64,000 nucleotides of DNA from Hymenobacter sp. CRA2 (GCF_002007105.1 NZ_MVBC01000012.1:124001-188000); one strand, 5' to 3'; shown: positions 44,615 to 53,697, numbered from the stretch's first letter. Made by a program: numbers and translations. Notes: generated from the letters alone by a model not told the origin.

Positions 44615-44765
44615 GTTTAGCTGGCAAAGACAGCGTAACCGGTGCCGGAAATAAAGCAGGCTTTCAACCTGCTTGCTGCGTCCGTCCTACAGGCCGGCTG
44701 GATGACTACGTAGGCTGGAAGCCTGCCTGATTTTAGGCACCGGTTACGCCACTGCGTGGCTAAAC
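44615..44765. repeat. 151-base inverted-repeat element
   Basis: Outer arms GTTTAGC (44615) and GCTAAAC (44759-44765) and inner 14-base arms (44633-44646 with 44736-44749, core GTAACCGGTGCC) enclose another inverted pair, GCAGGCTTTCAACCTGC against AGGCTGGAAGCCTGC. The whole folds into one long hairpin between the CvfB-like and NAD-binding genes. It has the size and symmetry of a non-coding mobile repeat, without a coding sequence. Confidence 0.7.
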
Positions 44766-44862
44766 CGGCGCCAGCCGGGCTGTCGGGCATCATCTTACCC
44801 GAACCTTCGGCCGCTAGTCCCGTTGGGGAAACCGTCACCCCTTCCCTGACCATTTGCCAAAC

Positions 44863-45552
44863 ATGGACCCTTCTTCGTCGGCGCCGCAGAAAGTGGCTCT
44901 TATTGCGGGCGCCAGCGGCCTGGTGGGCAGCCAACTGCTGCCGCTGCTGCTCAGCAGCGGCCGCTACACCAAGGTCATCAGCGTGGGGCGCCGCCAGTTG
45001 CCGCTGATGCACCCCCGGCTGGAGCAGCGCATCGTGGATTTTGAGCGCCTGGAGGAGCAGCGCTTCGCCCTCATTGCCGACGATGTATACTGCTGCCTGG
45101 GCACCACCATGCAGCAGGCCGGCTCCAAACAAGCCTTTTACCAGGTGGATTACCTGTACGTGGTGAAGCTGGCGGCCCTGACGGCGGCCAATTTTGCCGC
45201 TCAGTTCCTCGTGGTATCCGCCATGGGGGCCAACGCTGCGTCGGCCTTTTACTACAACCGCGTGAAGGGCGACATGGAAGCGGCCGTGCGCCAAACGCCG
45301 TTTCGGGCCATTCACATCTTCCGGCCCTCGCTGCTGCTGGGCCCGCGCCCCGAAAAGCGCCTGGGGGAGCAAATCGGGGCGGTACTGCTGCGCCTGGTCA
45401 GCCCGCTGCTCCTTGGCCCGCTCCGCGCGTACCGCGGCGTGCCGGCGCTGGCGGTGGCCCAGGGCATGCTCAACGCCGCTTATCAGGAAGGCGGCGGCAT
45501 CCGGGTATACTCATCCGATGAAATTGCGCGCGGCATTCCGTCGGAAGCCTGA
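44863..45552 (+). CDS. NAD(P)-binding oxidoreductase, HTATIP2/atypical SDR type
   Basis: A 229-residue protein with an N-terminal Rossmann fold: LIAGASGLVGSQLLPLLL, then VISVGRRQLPLM, DVYCCLGTTMQQAGS and LVVSAMGANAASAFYYNRVKGD, where the YxxxK pair (Y and K of YYNRVKG) is retained. The pattern matches the atypical short-chain group including HTATIP2-like proteins. Substrate unknown. The ATG at 44863 is preferred over an upstream TTG. Confidence 0.85.
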   Translation: MDPSSSAPQKVALIAGASGLVGSQLLPLLLSSGRYTKVISVGRRQLPLMHPRLEQRIVDFERLEEQRFALIADDVYCCLGTTMQQAGSKQAFYQVDYLYVVKLAALTAANFAAQFLVVSAMGANAASAFYYNRVKGDMEAAVRQTPFRAIHIFRPSLLLGPRPEKRLGEQIGAVLLRLVSPLLLGPLRAYRGVPALAVAQGMLNAAYQEGGGIRVYSSDEIARGIPSEA

Positions 45553-45568
45553 ATTGCACTACAACTTG

Positions 45569-45576
45569 TAAGTTTG
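45569..45576 (+). promoter_or_regulatory. Consensus -7 box of the small OMP gene
   Basis: TAAGTTTG, an exact TAnnTTTG match, 53 bases before the ATG at 45630. No TTG lies at the normal 19-21 spacing. Confidence 0.45.
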
Positions 45577-45629
45577 CTTTTCTGATTCACCAGAAACAAA
45601 CTTACCAGCACGGCTTATTGCATTCTGAC

Positions 45630-46229
45630 ATGAAGAAAACAGCTTACCTGTTTTTACTCCTGACGCTGCTTCTTGGTTTTGGCCAAGTATCGGCGCAGAC
45701 GAAAAAGAAAACCACTTCCACTAAGAGTAGCAAATCGTCGGGCGGCGGAGGCGGCTCGGCTGGTTACACCACCGGCGTAGGGCTGCGGGGCGGCAGCTTC
45801 TCTTCGGGTCTCACCGTCAAGCACTTCTTCAACCCCGGCAAGAACGCCGCGGTGGAGGGCCTGGTAACTACGGAATACCTGGGCAAGGGTGCCCGCGTCA
45901 CCCTGTTGTTTGAAAAGCACTGGCCCCTGCTGCCAGAAGTAAAAAACCTGCAGTGGTACCTCGGCGCGGGCTTGCACGCCGGCGCTTACCGCGCCCGCTA
46001 CTACTACGTGGCCGAGTACCGCCGCAAAAACAAGGGCTACTCCTACTATTACTACCGCGACGACAAGGTGTACCCGGTGTTTGGGGCCGACGTGATTCTG
46101 GGCCTGGAATACAAGATTCCGGATCTGCCGGTGGCCCTGAGCGTCGACTACAAGCCCTACTTCGACGTATACCGCGGCTACAACGCCGTGTACCACGACG
46201 CGGCTCTGAGCGTACGCTTCAGCTTTTAG
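45630..46229 (+). CDS. Small outer-membrane beta-barrel-like exported protein
   Basis: A 199-residue protein with a signal peptide (KKTAYLFLLLTLLLGFGQVSA), a Lys/Thr/Ser linker and a Gly run (GGGGGS), then eight or so strands rich in aromatic residues (YLGAGLHAGAYRARYYYVAEY, VYPVFGADVILGLEYK), ending in LSVRFSF with a terminal Phe. The final Phe and alternating pattern suggest an 8-stranded outer-membrane barrel. No enzyme motif. A terminator follows at 46258. Confidence 0.7.
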   Translation: MKKTAYLFLLLTLLLGFGQVSAQTKKKTTSTKSSKSSGGGGGSAGYTTGVGLRGGSFSSGLTVKHFFNPGKNAAVEGLVTTEYLGKGARVTLLFEKHWPLLPEVKNLQWYLGAGLHAGAYRARYYYVAEYRRKNKGYSYYYYRDDKVYPVFGADVILGLEYKIPDLPVALSVDYKPYFDVYRGYNAVYHDAALSVRFSF

Positions 46230-46257
46230 CCCCTTCAGCTTTGGGCCTAGCCACACG

Positions 46258-46282
46258 CGGCTCCCGGCAATGCCGGGAGCCG
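46258..46282 (+). terminator. Intrinsic terminator after the small OMP gene
   Basis: A perfect 12-base stem CGGCTCCCGGCA (46258-46269) with 46271-46282 and a single-base loop, followed by TTTCTGTTT. It lies 28 bases past the stop. Confidence 0.85.
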
Positions 46283-46458
46283 TTTCTGTTTCCGGTCGGT
46301 TCTGCTTTTAGGCCAGAAATCACAGCAACAGTCACATACACAATTATTTTCTTTGCTATCCAACCGCCGCTGTGGCTTCGGCGCTCTATGTAGCAGCCTT
46401 CCGCATATTGGCTGCTTTCTGGCGGCGGTAATCTGCTTTTTATCCTTCATTCATTTTT

Positions 46459-47802
46459 ATGCATTCACCTCGACTGCTCTCTTTACTGACGCTTGGCCTG
46501 AGCCTGATGGCCGCGGCCGCTCAAGCCCAAATCCCGTCGCCGTGGCACAAGGCCGCGCACAGCCTGGCTCGCTTGCCCGAGCTGGCGGCCCGCCGTACCC
46601 AGGCCACGGTGCTGCGCCCCGCTGCCCTCACGCGCTACCGCTGGGATGAGCTGCTGAACACGTGGAGCACCGACGTGCGGAGCCGCGCCTTTACCTACGA
46701 CGCGCAGGCCCGCCTCACCAGCGAAACCGTAACCGACTCGGCCACGACTACGCCCTATTCGCGCATCCTGCACACCTTCACCGCCCAGGGGCAGCCGCTG
46801 GAAGACATCGACCAGGACTGGAACGGCACCGCCTGGGCAAACAGCGCCCGCGTACTGGCCCTCTACGACGCCCGCGGGCGCTACGCCGGCGAAGAGCTCC
46901 AGGAGTGGAACAATAATGCCTGGACACCGGTGGCCGGCACCCGCGAAACGCACACCTACAACGCGGCCGGCCAGCTGACCGAAACGGTGTATGAGGATTT
47001 CGACGCCAATCAGAACAGCTACCGGCGGGCCGGGCGGGAAACGTACACCGTCGGGCCCAACGGCGAGTGGACCGATGCCCTGGGCGAAGACTGGACCAAC
47101 GGGGCTTATGTAAAGTCTTACCGGACCCGCAACATCACTTGGTACAGCTTTGCCGAGCTGAAGCCTTCGTTTTACGACTACCAGGACTGGAACGACGCCT
47201 CCGGCAGTTGGATCAACGACTCGCGCACCACCACGGTGTATCAGTCGAATGGCAGCTTTATATCGACGCGCCAGGTGCTGACCGGGCCGAACGTGTACGC
47301 CAACGTCCAACGGAAAACCGAAACCTACGACAACTTCGGCACCCCACTTCTGAGCCAGGACGAGCGGTGGCAGGGCGGCCAATGGGTGGTGGAGGACGCC
47401 AGCCGCCACTTGCTCTCCTACAACGCTGACAACACCCTCCGGCGCGACGTGCAGCAGAATTACGACAACGGCACGTACACCAACACCGTCCGCGACGTGT
47501 ACGGCAGCTACCAGTCCATCGTGCTGGCAACCCGCACGGTGGCTGCCACCGTACCGGCTCAGCTATACCCCAACCCTACCACCGCCACTGCCTGGCTGGA
47601 ACTCGGCAGCGCCCGTACCCAGGGGCCCCTGAGCGGGCAGCTGCTCAACGCTCTGGGCCAAACGGTGCGCCCGCTGCGCCTGACCCCGGCCGCCAGCACC
47701 CAGCGCTACGCCCTGGACCTTACCGGGCTGGCCCCGGGCGCGTACACCGTCCGGCTGCACGCCGATACGGGCAGTGTGGTGCAGCGCATCGTGAAAGAGT
47801 AG
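46459..47802 (+). CDS. Secreted repeat protein with T9SS sorting domain
   Basis: A 447-residue exported protein: signal peptide (to about residue 24, AAQA-Q), then a region (about 50-355) of short degenerate repeats with W, Y and DWN/EWN words (RYRWDELLNTWS, DIDQDWNGTAWAN, EEWNNNAW-like, EDWTNGAYV, DYQDWNDASGSW), similar to RHS/YD-type or bacterial surface repeats. A C-terminal T9SS type A domain begins near residue 370 (AQLYPNPTTATAWLEL to GAYTVRLHAD). Probably a cell-surface or released protein; partner unknown. Confidence 0.82.
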   Translation: MHSPRLLSLLTLGLSLMAAAAQAQIPSPWHKAAHSLARLPELAARRTQATVLRPAALTRYRWDELLNTWSTDVRSRAFTYDAQARLTSETVTDSATTTPYSRILHTFTAQGQPLEDIDQDWNGTAWANSARVLALYDARGRYAGEELQEWNNNAWTPVAGTRETHTYNAAGQLTETVYEDFDANQNSYRRAGRETYTVGPNGEWTDALGEDWTNGAYVKSYRTRNITWYSFAELKPSFYDYQDWNDASGSWINDSRTTTVYQSNGSFISTRQVLTGPNVYANVQRKTETYDNFGTPLLSQDERWQGGQWVVEDASRHLLSYNADNTLRRDVQQNYDNGTYTNTVRDVYGSYQSIVLATRTVAATVPAQLYPNPTTATAWLELGSARTQGPLSGQLLNALGQTVRPLRLTPAASTQRYALDLTGLAPGAYTVRLHADTGSVVQRIVKE

Positions 47803-47824
47803 CAGCTCACAGTGCGGACAGAAA

Positions 47825-47861
47825 GACAAAGCCCCGGCAGAAATTCTGCCGGGGCTTTGTC
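47825..47861. terminator. Bidirectional terminator hairpin
   Basis: A perfect 18-base stem (47825-47842 with 47844-47861) with a single-base loop, AAAG and CTTT in the arms, between the T9SS protein gene and the convergent small lipoprotein gene. Confidence 0.88.
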
Positions 47862-47904
47862 GTACGGTGGAGGTCAGTAGCTGGACTGCGGAAGCTCCTG
47901 CTCG

Positions 47905-48153
47905 TTAGCGCACCACAATCACGCGGTGCGGGCGGGGCACCGGACGGTAATACCCGCCGCGGCCGTAGTACGGGCGCACGGGGCGGGGTCGGTAATAGGG
48001 CCGCGGCTGATAGTAAGGCCGGGGCGTGACGATGACAGCGGGCGGCGGAGGGGGCGGGCCCACCACGGTATAGCCCGGCGTGACGCAGCTCGTTAGCAGG
48101 CTGCCCACGGCCAGCATCGTTAGCAGCAGGAAGATTTTCAGCGGGTTCTTCAT
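47905..48153 (-). CDS. Small Pro/Tyr/Arg-rich lipoprotein
   Basis: An 82-residue lipoprotein with lipobox LLTSC (Cys at residue 23) and a tail of PRPYY/YRP words: TPRPYYQPRPYYRPRPVRPY, then GRGGYYRPVPRPHR. The motif PPPPPP precedes the repeats. Such short basic proline/tyrosine tails occur on many Bacteroidota lipoproteins and could bind cell wall or polysaccharide. No further function can be assigned. Confidence 0.7.
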   Translation of the reverse strand: MKNPLKIFLLLTMLAVGSLLTSCVTPGYTVVGPPPPPPAVIVTPRPYYQPRPYYRPRPVRPYYGRGGYYRPVPRPHRVIVVR

Positions 48154-48262
48154 ATGGCAAAGCGCCGGCGGGCGCGGTTGGGTTCTACCCGTTTAGACGC
48201 AAGCCGCGCCCGCAGGTTTAATCCGCTCTGCCTAAGAATTTTGCCGACTGCGCCGCAGCGGG

Positions 48263-49234
48263 CTACAGGCGTACCTGGGCGCGGCTATCGGTGGCCCCGC
48301 CAAAGATGCCGAAGCCCGGCTGCACGTTGGAGTACAGCGGCGTGGGCTCGGCAAAGGGGTTGCCGTCGTTGTCGCTGTACTGGATGTAGCTGTTCAGAAA
48401 CTGAAACAAATCCGGCGTGAGGTGGGTGAGCGTTACCAGCAGGTAACGCGCGTTGCTGGGGTTGTAGGTTCCGTTGTCATAGTACTCCACGTTGTTGGAG
48501 AAGCTCACGCGCTGCCCGTTCACGGTGGCGTCGGAAAAGGGGTACATGTCGTAGGGGCTGCTGCCGGACAGGCGCAGGCTGGTGATATCCAGGCCGTTTT
48601 CGTCGTCTTCCACGCTCACGTAGCCCATGCCGCGGCCCTGCTGATCCACGATCTGAGCCGTGGCCAGGTAGTAGTCGCGGCTGCCGGCCGGGTCGTCGAA
48701 GCTCACCGTCACGCGGGCGCGGGTCAGCCCATTGGAGTTGCTGCTGAGCGGTGCCACATTCACCTGCACCGCCACTTCGTCGGGCAGGGTGAGGCTGCTG
48801 GTGGCCGGCTCCACACCGGGCACGCTTACGCGCACGGCGTACTGCTGGCCGGGCCGGAACCGGTAGCGCAGCACCGGGCGGTACATCCCGTTCTGGTAGC
48901 CGTAGGGGTTCTGGCTGGGCGGCGCCACGGGGCGGTAGCGCTCCACCACGTTTCCGCTGCCGTCGCTGATTTCGATAGTGGCGTTGTTGCGACCCTGCAG
49001 GGGCGTCAGGTCATACAGGCGCTGGCTCACGCTCACGAAGGGCTGGCGCGTGATGTACAGCTGGCGCACCACCGAGTCGCTGGGCGCGAGGTTATCAATG
49101 GTCAGGGCCAGGGCCACGCGGGGCGTATGCTCGGGCTCGGGCACGTCGATGGCCGTGTCGCAGCCGGTCAGCAGCAAGGCCAGGGCGCCCAGTCCGGTGG
49201 CTTTATGGAAAAACGAAGTCAGTACAGAGTTCAT
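48263..49234 (-). CDS. DUF4249 lipoprotein
   Basis: A 323-residue lipoprotein (lipobox LLTGC, lipid Cys at residue 25) with the DUF4249 pattern: early VALALTIDNLAPSDSVVRQLYITRQPF, YDLTPLQGRNNATIEISDGSG, and strand-rich mature part. DUF4249 proteins are encoded directly after TonB receptors in Bacteroidota and are probable outer-membrane accessory lipoproteins for uptake. It starts 12 bases after the receptor stop, so the two form one operon. Confidence 0.88.
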   Translation of the reverse strand: MNSVLTSFFHKATGLGALALLLTGCDTAIDVPEPEHTPRVALALTIDNLAPSDSVVRQLYITRQPFVSVSQRLYDLTPLQGRNNATIEISDGSGNVVERYRPVAPPSQNPYGYQNGMYRPVLRYRFRPGQQYAVRVSVPGVEPATSSLTLPDEVAVQVNVAPLSSNSNGLTRARVTVSFDDPAGSRDYYLATAQIVDQQGRGMGYVSVEDDENGLDITSLRLSGSSPYDMYPFSDATVNGQRVSFSNNVEYYDNGTYNPSNARYLLVTLTHLTPDLFQFLNSYIQYSDNDGNPFAEPTPLYSNVQPGFGIFGGATDSRAQVRL

Positions 49235-49246
49235 CGGACGGGGCGA

Positions 49247-51667
49247 TTAGAAGCGGAAACTTTTGCTGAAGGAAGGAATGACGGGGAACAGGCTGATCTG
49301 CCGGTAGCTCGGCTTGCGTTCCACGTTGCCGTAGGGGTCCTGGTAGCCGCTCTGGAAGTAGATGAAGTAGGGGTTGTTGCGGCTGTAGGCGTTGTAGAGC
49401 GAGAAGCTGTTCACGACTTCGCCCCACTTCTTCTTCTTGGTGTGGCTCAGGTCGAGGTCCATGCGGTGGTAGGCGCGCATGCGGTAGGAGTTGCGCGGCC
49501 CGTAGTCGTCAAACTCGTACAGGTTGGGGCCCAGGGTGTAGCGCCCGCGCGAGAGCGTGACGGCGTTGCCGGTACCATATACCCAGGTGCCGGACAGCCG
49601 CAGCGTGGGCGAAAACTGGTGAATGACCACCAACGTTGCGTCGTGGCGCCGGTCGTATTTGTAAGGGAAAATCTGGCCGTTGTTCAGCTCGGCAAACTTG
49701 CGCTTGCTCCACGCGAGCGTGTAGCCGATCCAGCCGGTGGTGCGCCCCGATTTCTTCTGCAGAAACACCTCCGCTCCGTAGGCCCAGCCCTTGCCGCTGG
49801 TCACCTTGTCCTCCCAGTTGCTGTCGGTGGTGCCGAGGAAGCTGGCGCCCTCGCGGTACTCGATCAGCCGCTGCATGGGCTTGTAGTAGGTTTCCAGGCT
49901 CAGCTCGTAGTCCTCGTCCTTGAAGCGCAGGTTGCGGGCCGCGCCCAGCGCCACCTGCTGGGCCTTCTGCGGCTTCACCTTGGGCGTGGCGGGCACCCAC
50001 AGGTCGGTGGGCAGGCCGATGCCGCTGTTGGTGAGCAGGTGAATGTACTGCGTGGTGCGGGCGTACGAGGCTTTCAAGGACCAGTCCTCGGTGAGCAGGT
50101 AGCGGGCGGCCACGCGCGGCTCCACCGAGGGGTAGAGCTTGCTGCGCACCAAGAAGCTGTTGAGGCGCAGGCCGCCGTTCAGCTTCAGGCGCTCCGTTAC
50201 TTTATAATCGTCCTCGGCGTAGAGGCTGGCTTCCTGCGCTTGGGTGCGCGTGCCAATCTTGAAGTTGATGTTGTCGTTGGGGTCGTTGCTCTTGGCCTGG
50301 GCCGCGCCGGGCCGGAACTGGTGCCAGATGAATTGCCCGCCGAAGCGCACGTAGTGGTCGGGCAACGGCACATAATCGAAGTCCGACTTCAGGCTCCAGT
50401 CGCTGATGTTGGAGAGGTACTTGAGCGAGAACTTGTCGGTGCGGGGCACGCCGTTGTCGCGGCGGCGCTCCTCCTGCTCAATACCCACGTCGAACTGGTA
50501 ACGACTGAAGGTCAGGTGCGTGTTGACGAACAGCCGGTCGTGAATGACGTGGTTCCAGCGCAGGGCCGAGGTCAGGTTGCCCCAGCCCAGACCGTCGCGC
50601 TCCTTGGAGTACTCGCCGTCGTTGCCGTAGGTGTCCTTGAAGCGGGAGTAGAACTTGTCACGGCCGGTGTAGGCGCTCAGGTACAGCCGGTCGCGCTGCC
50701 CGAGCTTCCAGTTCACCTTGGCGTTGAGGTCGTGGAAAAAGTAGCCCACGGTGGGCCGCTCGTCGCGCGGGATGCCCTCCGAGGCCATGACCAGGTTGAT
50801 CAGCGGGCGGGCCAGCAGGTCGATGTAGGTACGGCGTGCCGACACGATAAAGGAGGCCGTATCCTTCTTGATGGGCCCTTCCAGCGTCACGCGCGAGGCA
50901 ATGATGCCGATGCCACCCTCGCCGTGAAACTCCTGCATGTTGCCCTCCTTCATCGAAATATCGAGCACCGAGGACAGGCGCCCGCCGTAGCGGGCCGGGA
51001 AGCCGCCCTTCACCAGCTCCACGTTGTTCAGCGCGTCGGCGTTGAACACGGAGAAGAAGCCAAACAGGTGCGAAGCGTTATACACCGGCGTACCATCGAG
51101 CAGAATCAGGTTCTGGTCAGGCGAGCCGCCGCGCACGTACAGGCCGTTCTGGCCCTCGCCGCCGCTCTGCACGCCGGGCAGCAGCTGCAGCACCTTCAGC
51201 ACGTCCCGCTCGCCGAACAGCGCCGGCACGGCCTTTATCTGGCTCAGCGGGATGTTGACGGTGCCCATGCGCGTGGTCTGCGCAATCTGCTCCTCCCGGG
51301 CGCCCACCACCTCCACCGATTGCAGCTCGCTGGTAGCCGGCTGCAATCGGATAGTCAGCGCCTGGCTTTTGTCGAGGCGCACGGGCACGAGCTGGCGCTG
51401 GTAGCCCAGGTACGACACCAGCAGGCGCGTGGTGTCGCCGGTGGCCGGCAGCGTGAGGGAGAAGAAGCCGTAGGTGTTGGTGCTGGTGCCCTGGTGCGAG
51501 GCTGGGTGCACCACGGCTACCCCGATGAGGTTTTCGCCGGTGCTGGCGTCGCGCACGTAGCCGCTAAAGGTGGCGCGCGCCGGGGCGGGCTGCTGGGCCC
51601 GCGCCGCTGTAATAGCTATGGGGCTACACAATGCTACAAACACGCCAATGCGTAATCTTGTATTCAT
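49247..51667 (-). CDS. TonB-dependent outer-membrane receptor
   Basis: An 806-residue receptor: signal peptide (to about residue 25), an N-terminal carboxypeptidase-like regulatory domain (about 28-110, ATFSGYVRDASTGENLIGVAV), a plug (about 130-240, with GERDVLKVLQLLPGVQ and YVRGGSPDQNLILLDGTPV) and a 22-strand barrel ending in SFSKSFRF with a terminal Phe. The ligand is unknown; pairing with DUF4249 rather than SusD suggests a non-glycan or metal-type substrate. A near-perfect promoter lies upstream (51701-51732, minus strand). Confidence 0.92.
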   Translation of the reverse strand: MNTRLRIGVFVALCSPIAITAARAQQPAPARATFSGYVRDASTGENLIGVAVVHPASHQGTSTNTYGFFSLTLPATGDTTRLLVSYLGYQRQLVPVRLDKSQALTIRLQPATSELQSVEVVGAREEQIAQTTRMGTVNIPLSQIKAVPALFGERDVLKVLQLLPGVQSGGEGQNGLYVRGGSPDQNLILLDGTPVYNASHLFGFFSVFNADALNNVELVKGGFPARYGGRLSSVLDISMKEGNMQEFHGEGGIGIIASRVTLEGPIKKDTASFIVSARRTYIDLLARPLINLVMASEGIPRDERPTVGYFFHDLNAKVNWKLGQRDRLYLSAYTGRDKFYSRFKDTYGNDGEYSKERDGLGWGNLTSALRWNHVIHDRLFVNTHLTFSRYQFDVGIEQEERRRDNGVPRTDKFSLKYLSNISDWSLKSDFDYVPLPDHYVRFGGQFIWHQFRPGAAQAKSNDPNDNINFKIGTRTQAQEASLYAEDDYKVTERLKLNGGLRLNSFLVRSKLYPSVEPRVAARYLLTEDWSLKASYARTTQYIHLLTNSGIGLPTDLWVPATPKVKPQKAQQVALGAARNLRFKDEDYELSLETYYKPMQRLIEYREGASFLGTTDSNWEDKVTSGKGWAYGAEVFLQKKSGRTTGWIGYTLAWSKRKFAELNNGQIFPYKYDRRHDATLVVIHQFSPTLRLSGTWVYGTGNAVTLSRGRYTLGPNLYEFDDYGPRNSYRMRAYHRMDLDLSHTKKKKWGEVVNSFSLYNAYSRNNPYFIYFQSGYQDPYGNVERKPSYRQISLFPVIPSFSKSFRF

Positions 51668-51700
51668 AGAGTACGGAATAGGAAAAGAGGAAGTAGTAAA

Positions 51701-51732
51701 CAAAGCTACCAATACCGTGCCGCTGAACGCAA
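51701..51732 (-). promoter_or_regulatory. Consensus promoter of the TonB receptor operon
   Basis: On the minus strand TTG (51732-51730), a 21-base spacer and TAGCTTTG (51708-51701), an exact match of both Bacteroidota elements. The start point is expected near 51694, 27 bases before the ATG at 51667. Confidence 0.75.
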
Positions 51733-51821
51733 CCACACAATGATGTGTGGCAACAACTTGTCAATCAGCGCGCCTTTATGCCTCCAGAGTCAGGCCTGCA
51801 CCGCGAAGTTGTATCGGCTAT

Positions 51822-51859
51822 AAAAAAAGCCCCCGCCCGGTACGAAACCGGGCGGGGGC
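51822..51859 (-). terminator. Intrinsic terminator of the OmpH gene
   Basis: A perfect 13-base GC-rich stem (51829-51841 with 51847-51859), 5-base loop and, on the minus strand, a run of seven T (the A run at 51822-51828). It is 18 bases past the OmpH stop. Confidence 0.92.
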
Positions 51860-51876
51860 CAATGCTAAAGTGTGCG

Positions 51877-52569
51877 TTATTTCCGGGCCGCGTATTGGGC
51901 ATTGAGCCGCTTGAGCACGATGTCGGTGATGTCGAGGCCCGGGCGGGCGTAGGCAATGGTGCCGCCGCCCGCTACCAGAATCAGGTCGTAGTTGTTTTCC
52001 TTGCCGTAGCCTTCCAGCAACTTGTTCACCTTGGTGAGCACCTGCTCGGTCATCTTGGCTTCTTCCTGCTGGGCCTGCTGCTGCAGTTGCTGCTGCTGCT
52101 GGGCCACCTGCTGCTCCTGGGCCTGCAGGCGCTGCTCGGTGGCGGCGCGCTGCTCGTCGGTCATACCGGCCGCCGACTTCTGATAAGCCTGCACGGCGCT
52201 TTGCAGGGCGCGCACGCTCGTTTCGTGCTGACGCTGCCAGCCGGCGGCTTTCCGCTCAAAGGCTTTGCGCGCGTCCTGCAGCCCTTTGTAGCTGTCCAGC
52301 AGCTTGTTCGATTCCACGTAGGCCACTTTGCGCAGGTTGTCGGCCGGGGCGGTGGCGGCGGTAGCGGCTGGTGCCGGAGTGGCCGAGGCCGTAGCCGCCG
52401 GAGTTTCGGCCGAGTCGACCGTTGCCACGGTAGTTTCCTCCTGGGCGGGTGCAGCGGCGGGTGCGGTGGCCGGGGCAGCCGGCTTCTGGGCGAAATGCAG
52501 GTAGAACAGCACCCCGACGGCAATCAGCAGGATGGCGTTGAGGGCAAGTTGGAGCGAGGAGTTTTTCAT
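51877..52569 (-). CDS. OmpH/Skp family periplasmic chaperone
   Basis: A 230-residue protein anchored by an N-terminal helix (SLQLALNAILLIAVGVLFYLHF), then an Ala/Pro/Thr-rich linker (about 25-75), then the OmpH core: VAYVESNKLLDSYKGLQDARKAF, a long Gln-rich coiled coil (about 125-180) and a conserved tail KVNKLLEGYGKENNYDLILVAGGG. Skp-type chaperones hold unfolded outer-membrane proteins; the inner-membrane anchor and linker are typical of Bacteroidota. The ATG at 52569 is preferred to 52617, which lacks anchor-like start. Confidence 0.88.
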   Translation of the reverse strand: MKNSSLQLALNAILLIAVGVLFYLHFAQKPAAPATAPAAAPAQEETTVATVDSAETPAATASATPAPAATAATAPADNLRKVAYVESNKLLDSYKGLQDARKAFERKAAGWQRQHETSVRALQSAVQAYQKSAAGMTDEQRAATEQRLQAQEQQVAQQQQQLQQQAQQEEAKMTEQVLTKVNKLLEGYGKENNYDLILVAGGGTIAYARPGLDITDIVLKRLNAQYAARK

Positions 52570-52668
52570 GCGAATCAAAAGAGCCGCCGCGGCGTTGGCG
52601 GGGCCCAAGGTCAACAAAGAAACGGGGAAATACTGAGTTTATTGGCCGGCGCTACGGCTGCGCCGCGC

Positions 52669-53676
52669 TTACGCCGACGCGGCCGTAGCGCCTGGTTCCG
52701 GCACGGCAATGTGCAGCAGCGCGTCGCCCTGGTTGACCACCGGCATGTGGTTCAGCCCGATGATGTAGCCGCTCAGGGGCGACTCCAGCCGCACGGCCAT
52801 TTCGCCGTACGGGTCGGCCACGATGCCGTACTCCTGCCCTTTTTCCAGGTACTGCCCGGTTTTCAGTCTCGTCCGAAACAGGCCCGAATACTTGGCCCGC
52901 AGCCAGGTATGGCGGCGGCACACCACCGTGGCCTGCGTGGGCGCGGGTGCCTCGTCCAGCATGCCCAGGTACTGCAGAAAGCGGAACGTGCCGGCCGAAG
53001 CCAGCTCGATGCCGGGCTCATCCAGCCGCAGCGACTCCCCGGTTTCGTACACGATGATGCGCCGGCCCTGGCGCATGGCCGCCTCGCGCAGGGAGCCCGG
53101 CCGCAGCTCGGCGTGCAGCGTAAAGGGGGCGGCAAACGCGGCCGCCAGCGCGTCGGTTTCCGCATCGACGCCGAGCAGGCAGCGCACCTGCGGGTGGTTG
53201 GAGCGGGCCGCGCCGCCGGTATGAAAATCAATGCCGTAGTCCACCAGCGGCATGATTTCGCGCATGAAGCGGTGGGCCACCCGGCTGGCTACCGAACCGC
53301 GCGGAGAGCCGGGAAACGAGCGGTTGACGTCCTTGCCGTCGGGCACCTCGCGCGAGAAGTTCAGGAAGCCGTAGATGTTCAGGATAGGAATGGCAATGAT
53401 GGTGCCGCGCAGCGGATGCTGCAGCTGCCCGCGCCGGATCATGCGCCGGATGGTTTCGATGCCGTTCACTTCGTCGCCGTGCATGCCGGCCATCAGCAGC
53501 ACCGTGGGGCCGGGCACGGGGGAGCGGAACACGTGCACCGGCACGTCGATAACGGTGCCGGAAGGTAGTTTGGCGATGATCAGGCGGGTGAGCACCTGCT
53601 CGCCGGGGCGAATGGTAAGGCCGTTGAGCAGGAAGTCGGCAGGGCCGTGGTGCGTGGCGGCGGGCGTGTCGGACAA
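52669..53676 (-). CDS. AstE/AspA-like succinylglutamate desuccinylase family protein
   Basis: A 335-residue zinc carboxypeptidase-like protein. The metal motif is LLMAGMHGDEVNG (H and E), with the further His in YGIDFHTGGAARSNHPQ. A C-terminal beta-domain (about 240-335) with SPLSGYIIGLNHMPVVNQGDALLHI follows, as in the cytoplasmic family rather than the AstE arginine catabolism enzyme. In many genomes this family is linked to RimK and RimB, as here (both lie 1-3.5 kb upstream on the same strand), suggesting a role in removing or processing added amino acids. Confidence 0.85.
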   Translation of the reverse strand: MSDTPAATHHGPADFLLNGLTIRPGEQVLTRLIIAKLPSGTVIDVPVHVFRSPVPGPTVLLMAGMHGDEVNGIETIRRMIRRGQLQHPLRGTIIAIPILNIYGFLNFSREVPDGKDVNRSFPGSPRGSVASRVAHRFMREIMPLVDYGIDFHTGGAARSNHPQVRCLLGVDAETDALAAAFAAPFTLHAELRPGSLREAAMRQGRRIIVYETGESLRLDEPGIELASAGTFRFLQYLGMLDEAPAPTQATVVCRRHTWLRAKYSGLFRTRLKTGQYLEKGQEYGIVADPYGEMAVRLESPLSGYIIGLNHMPVVNQGDALLHIAVPEPGATAASA

Positions 53677-53697
53677 GGGCTAAGCGGTAAGAAGCAG

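Noticed and set aside
48422-51655. Very long open frame on the plus strand opposite the TonB receptor and part of DUF4249
   Set aside because: It is a GC-driven shadow; the protein is His/Gln/Val-rich without domains, while the minus strand encodes a complete receptor with signal peptide, plug and barrel.
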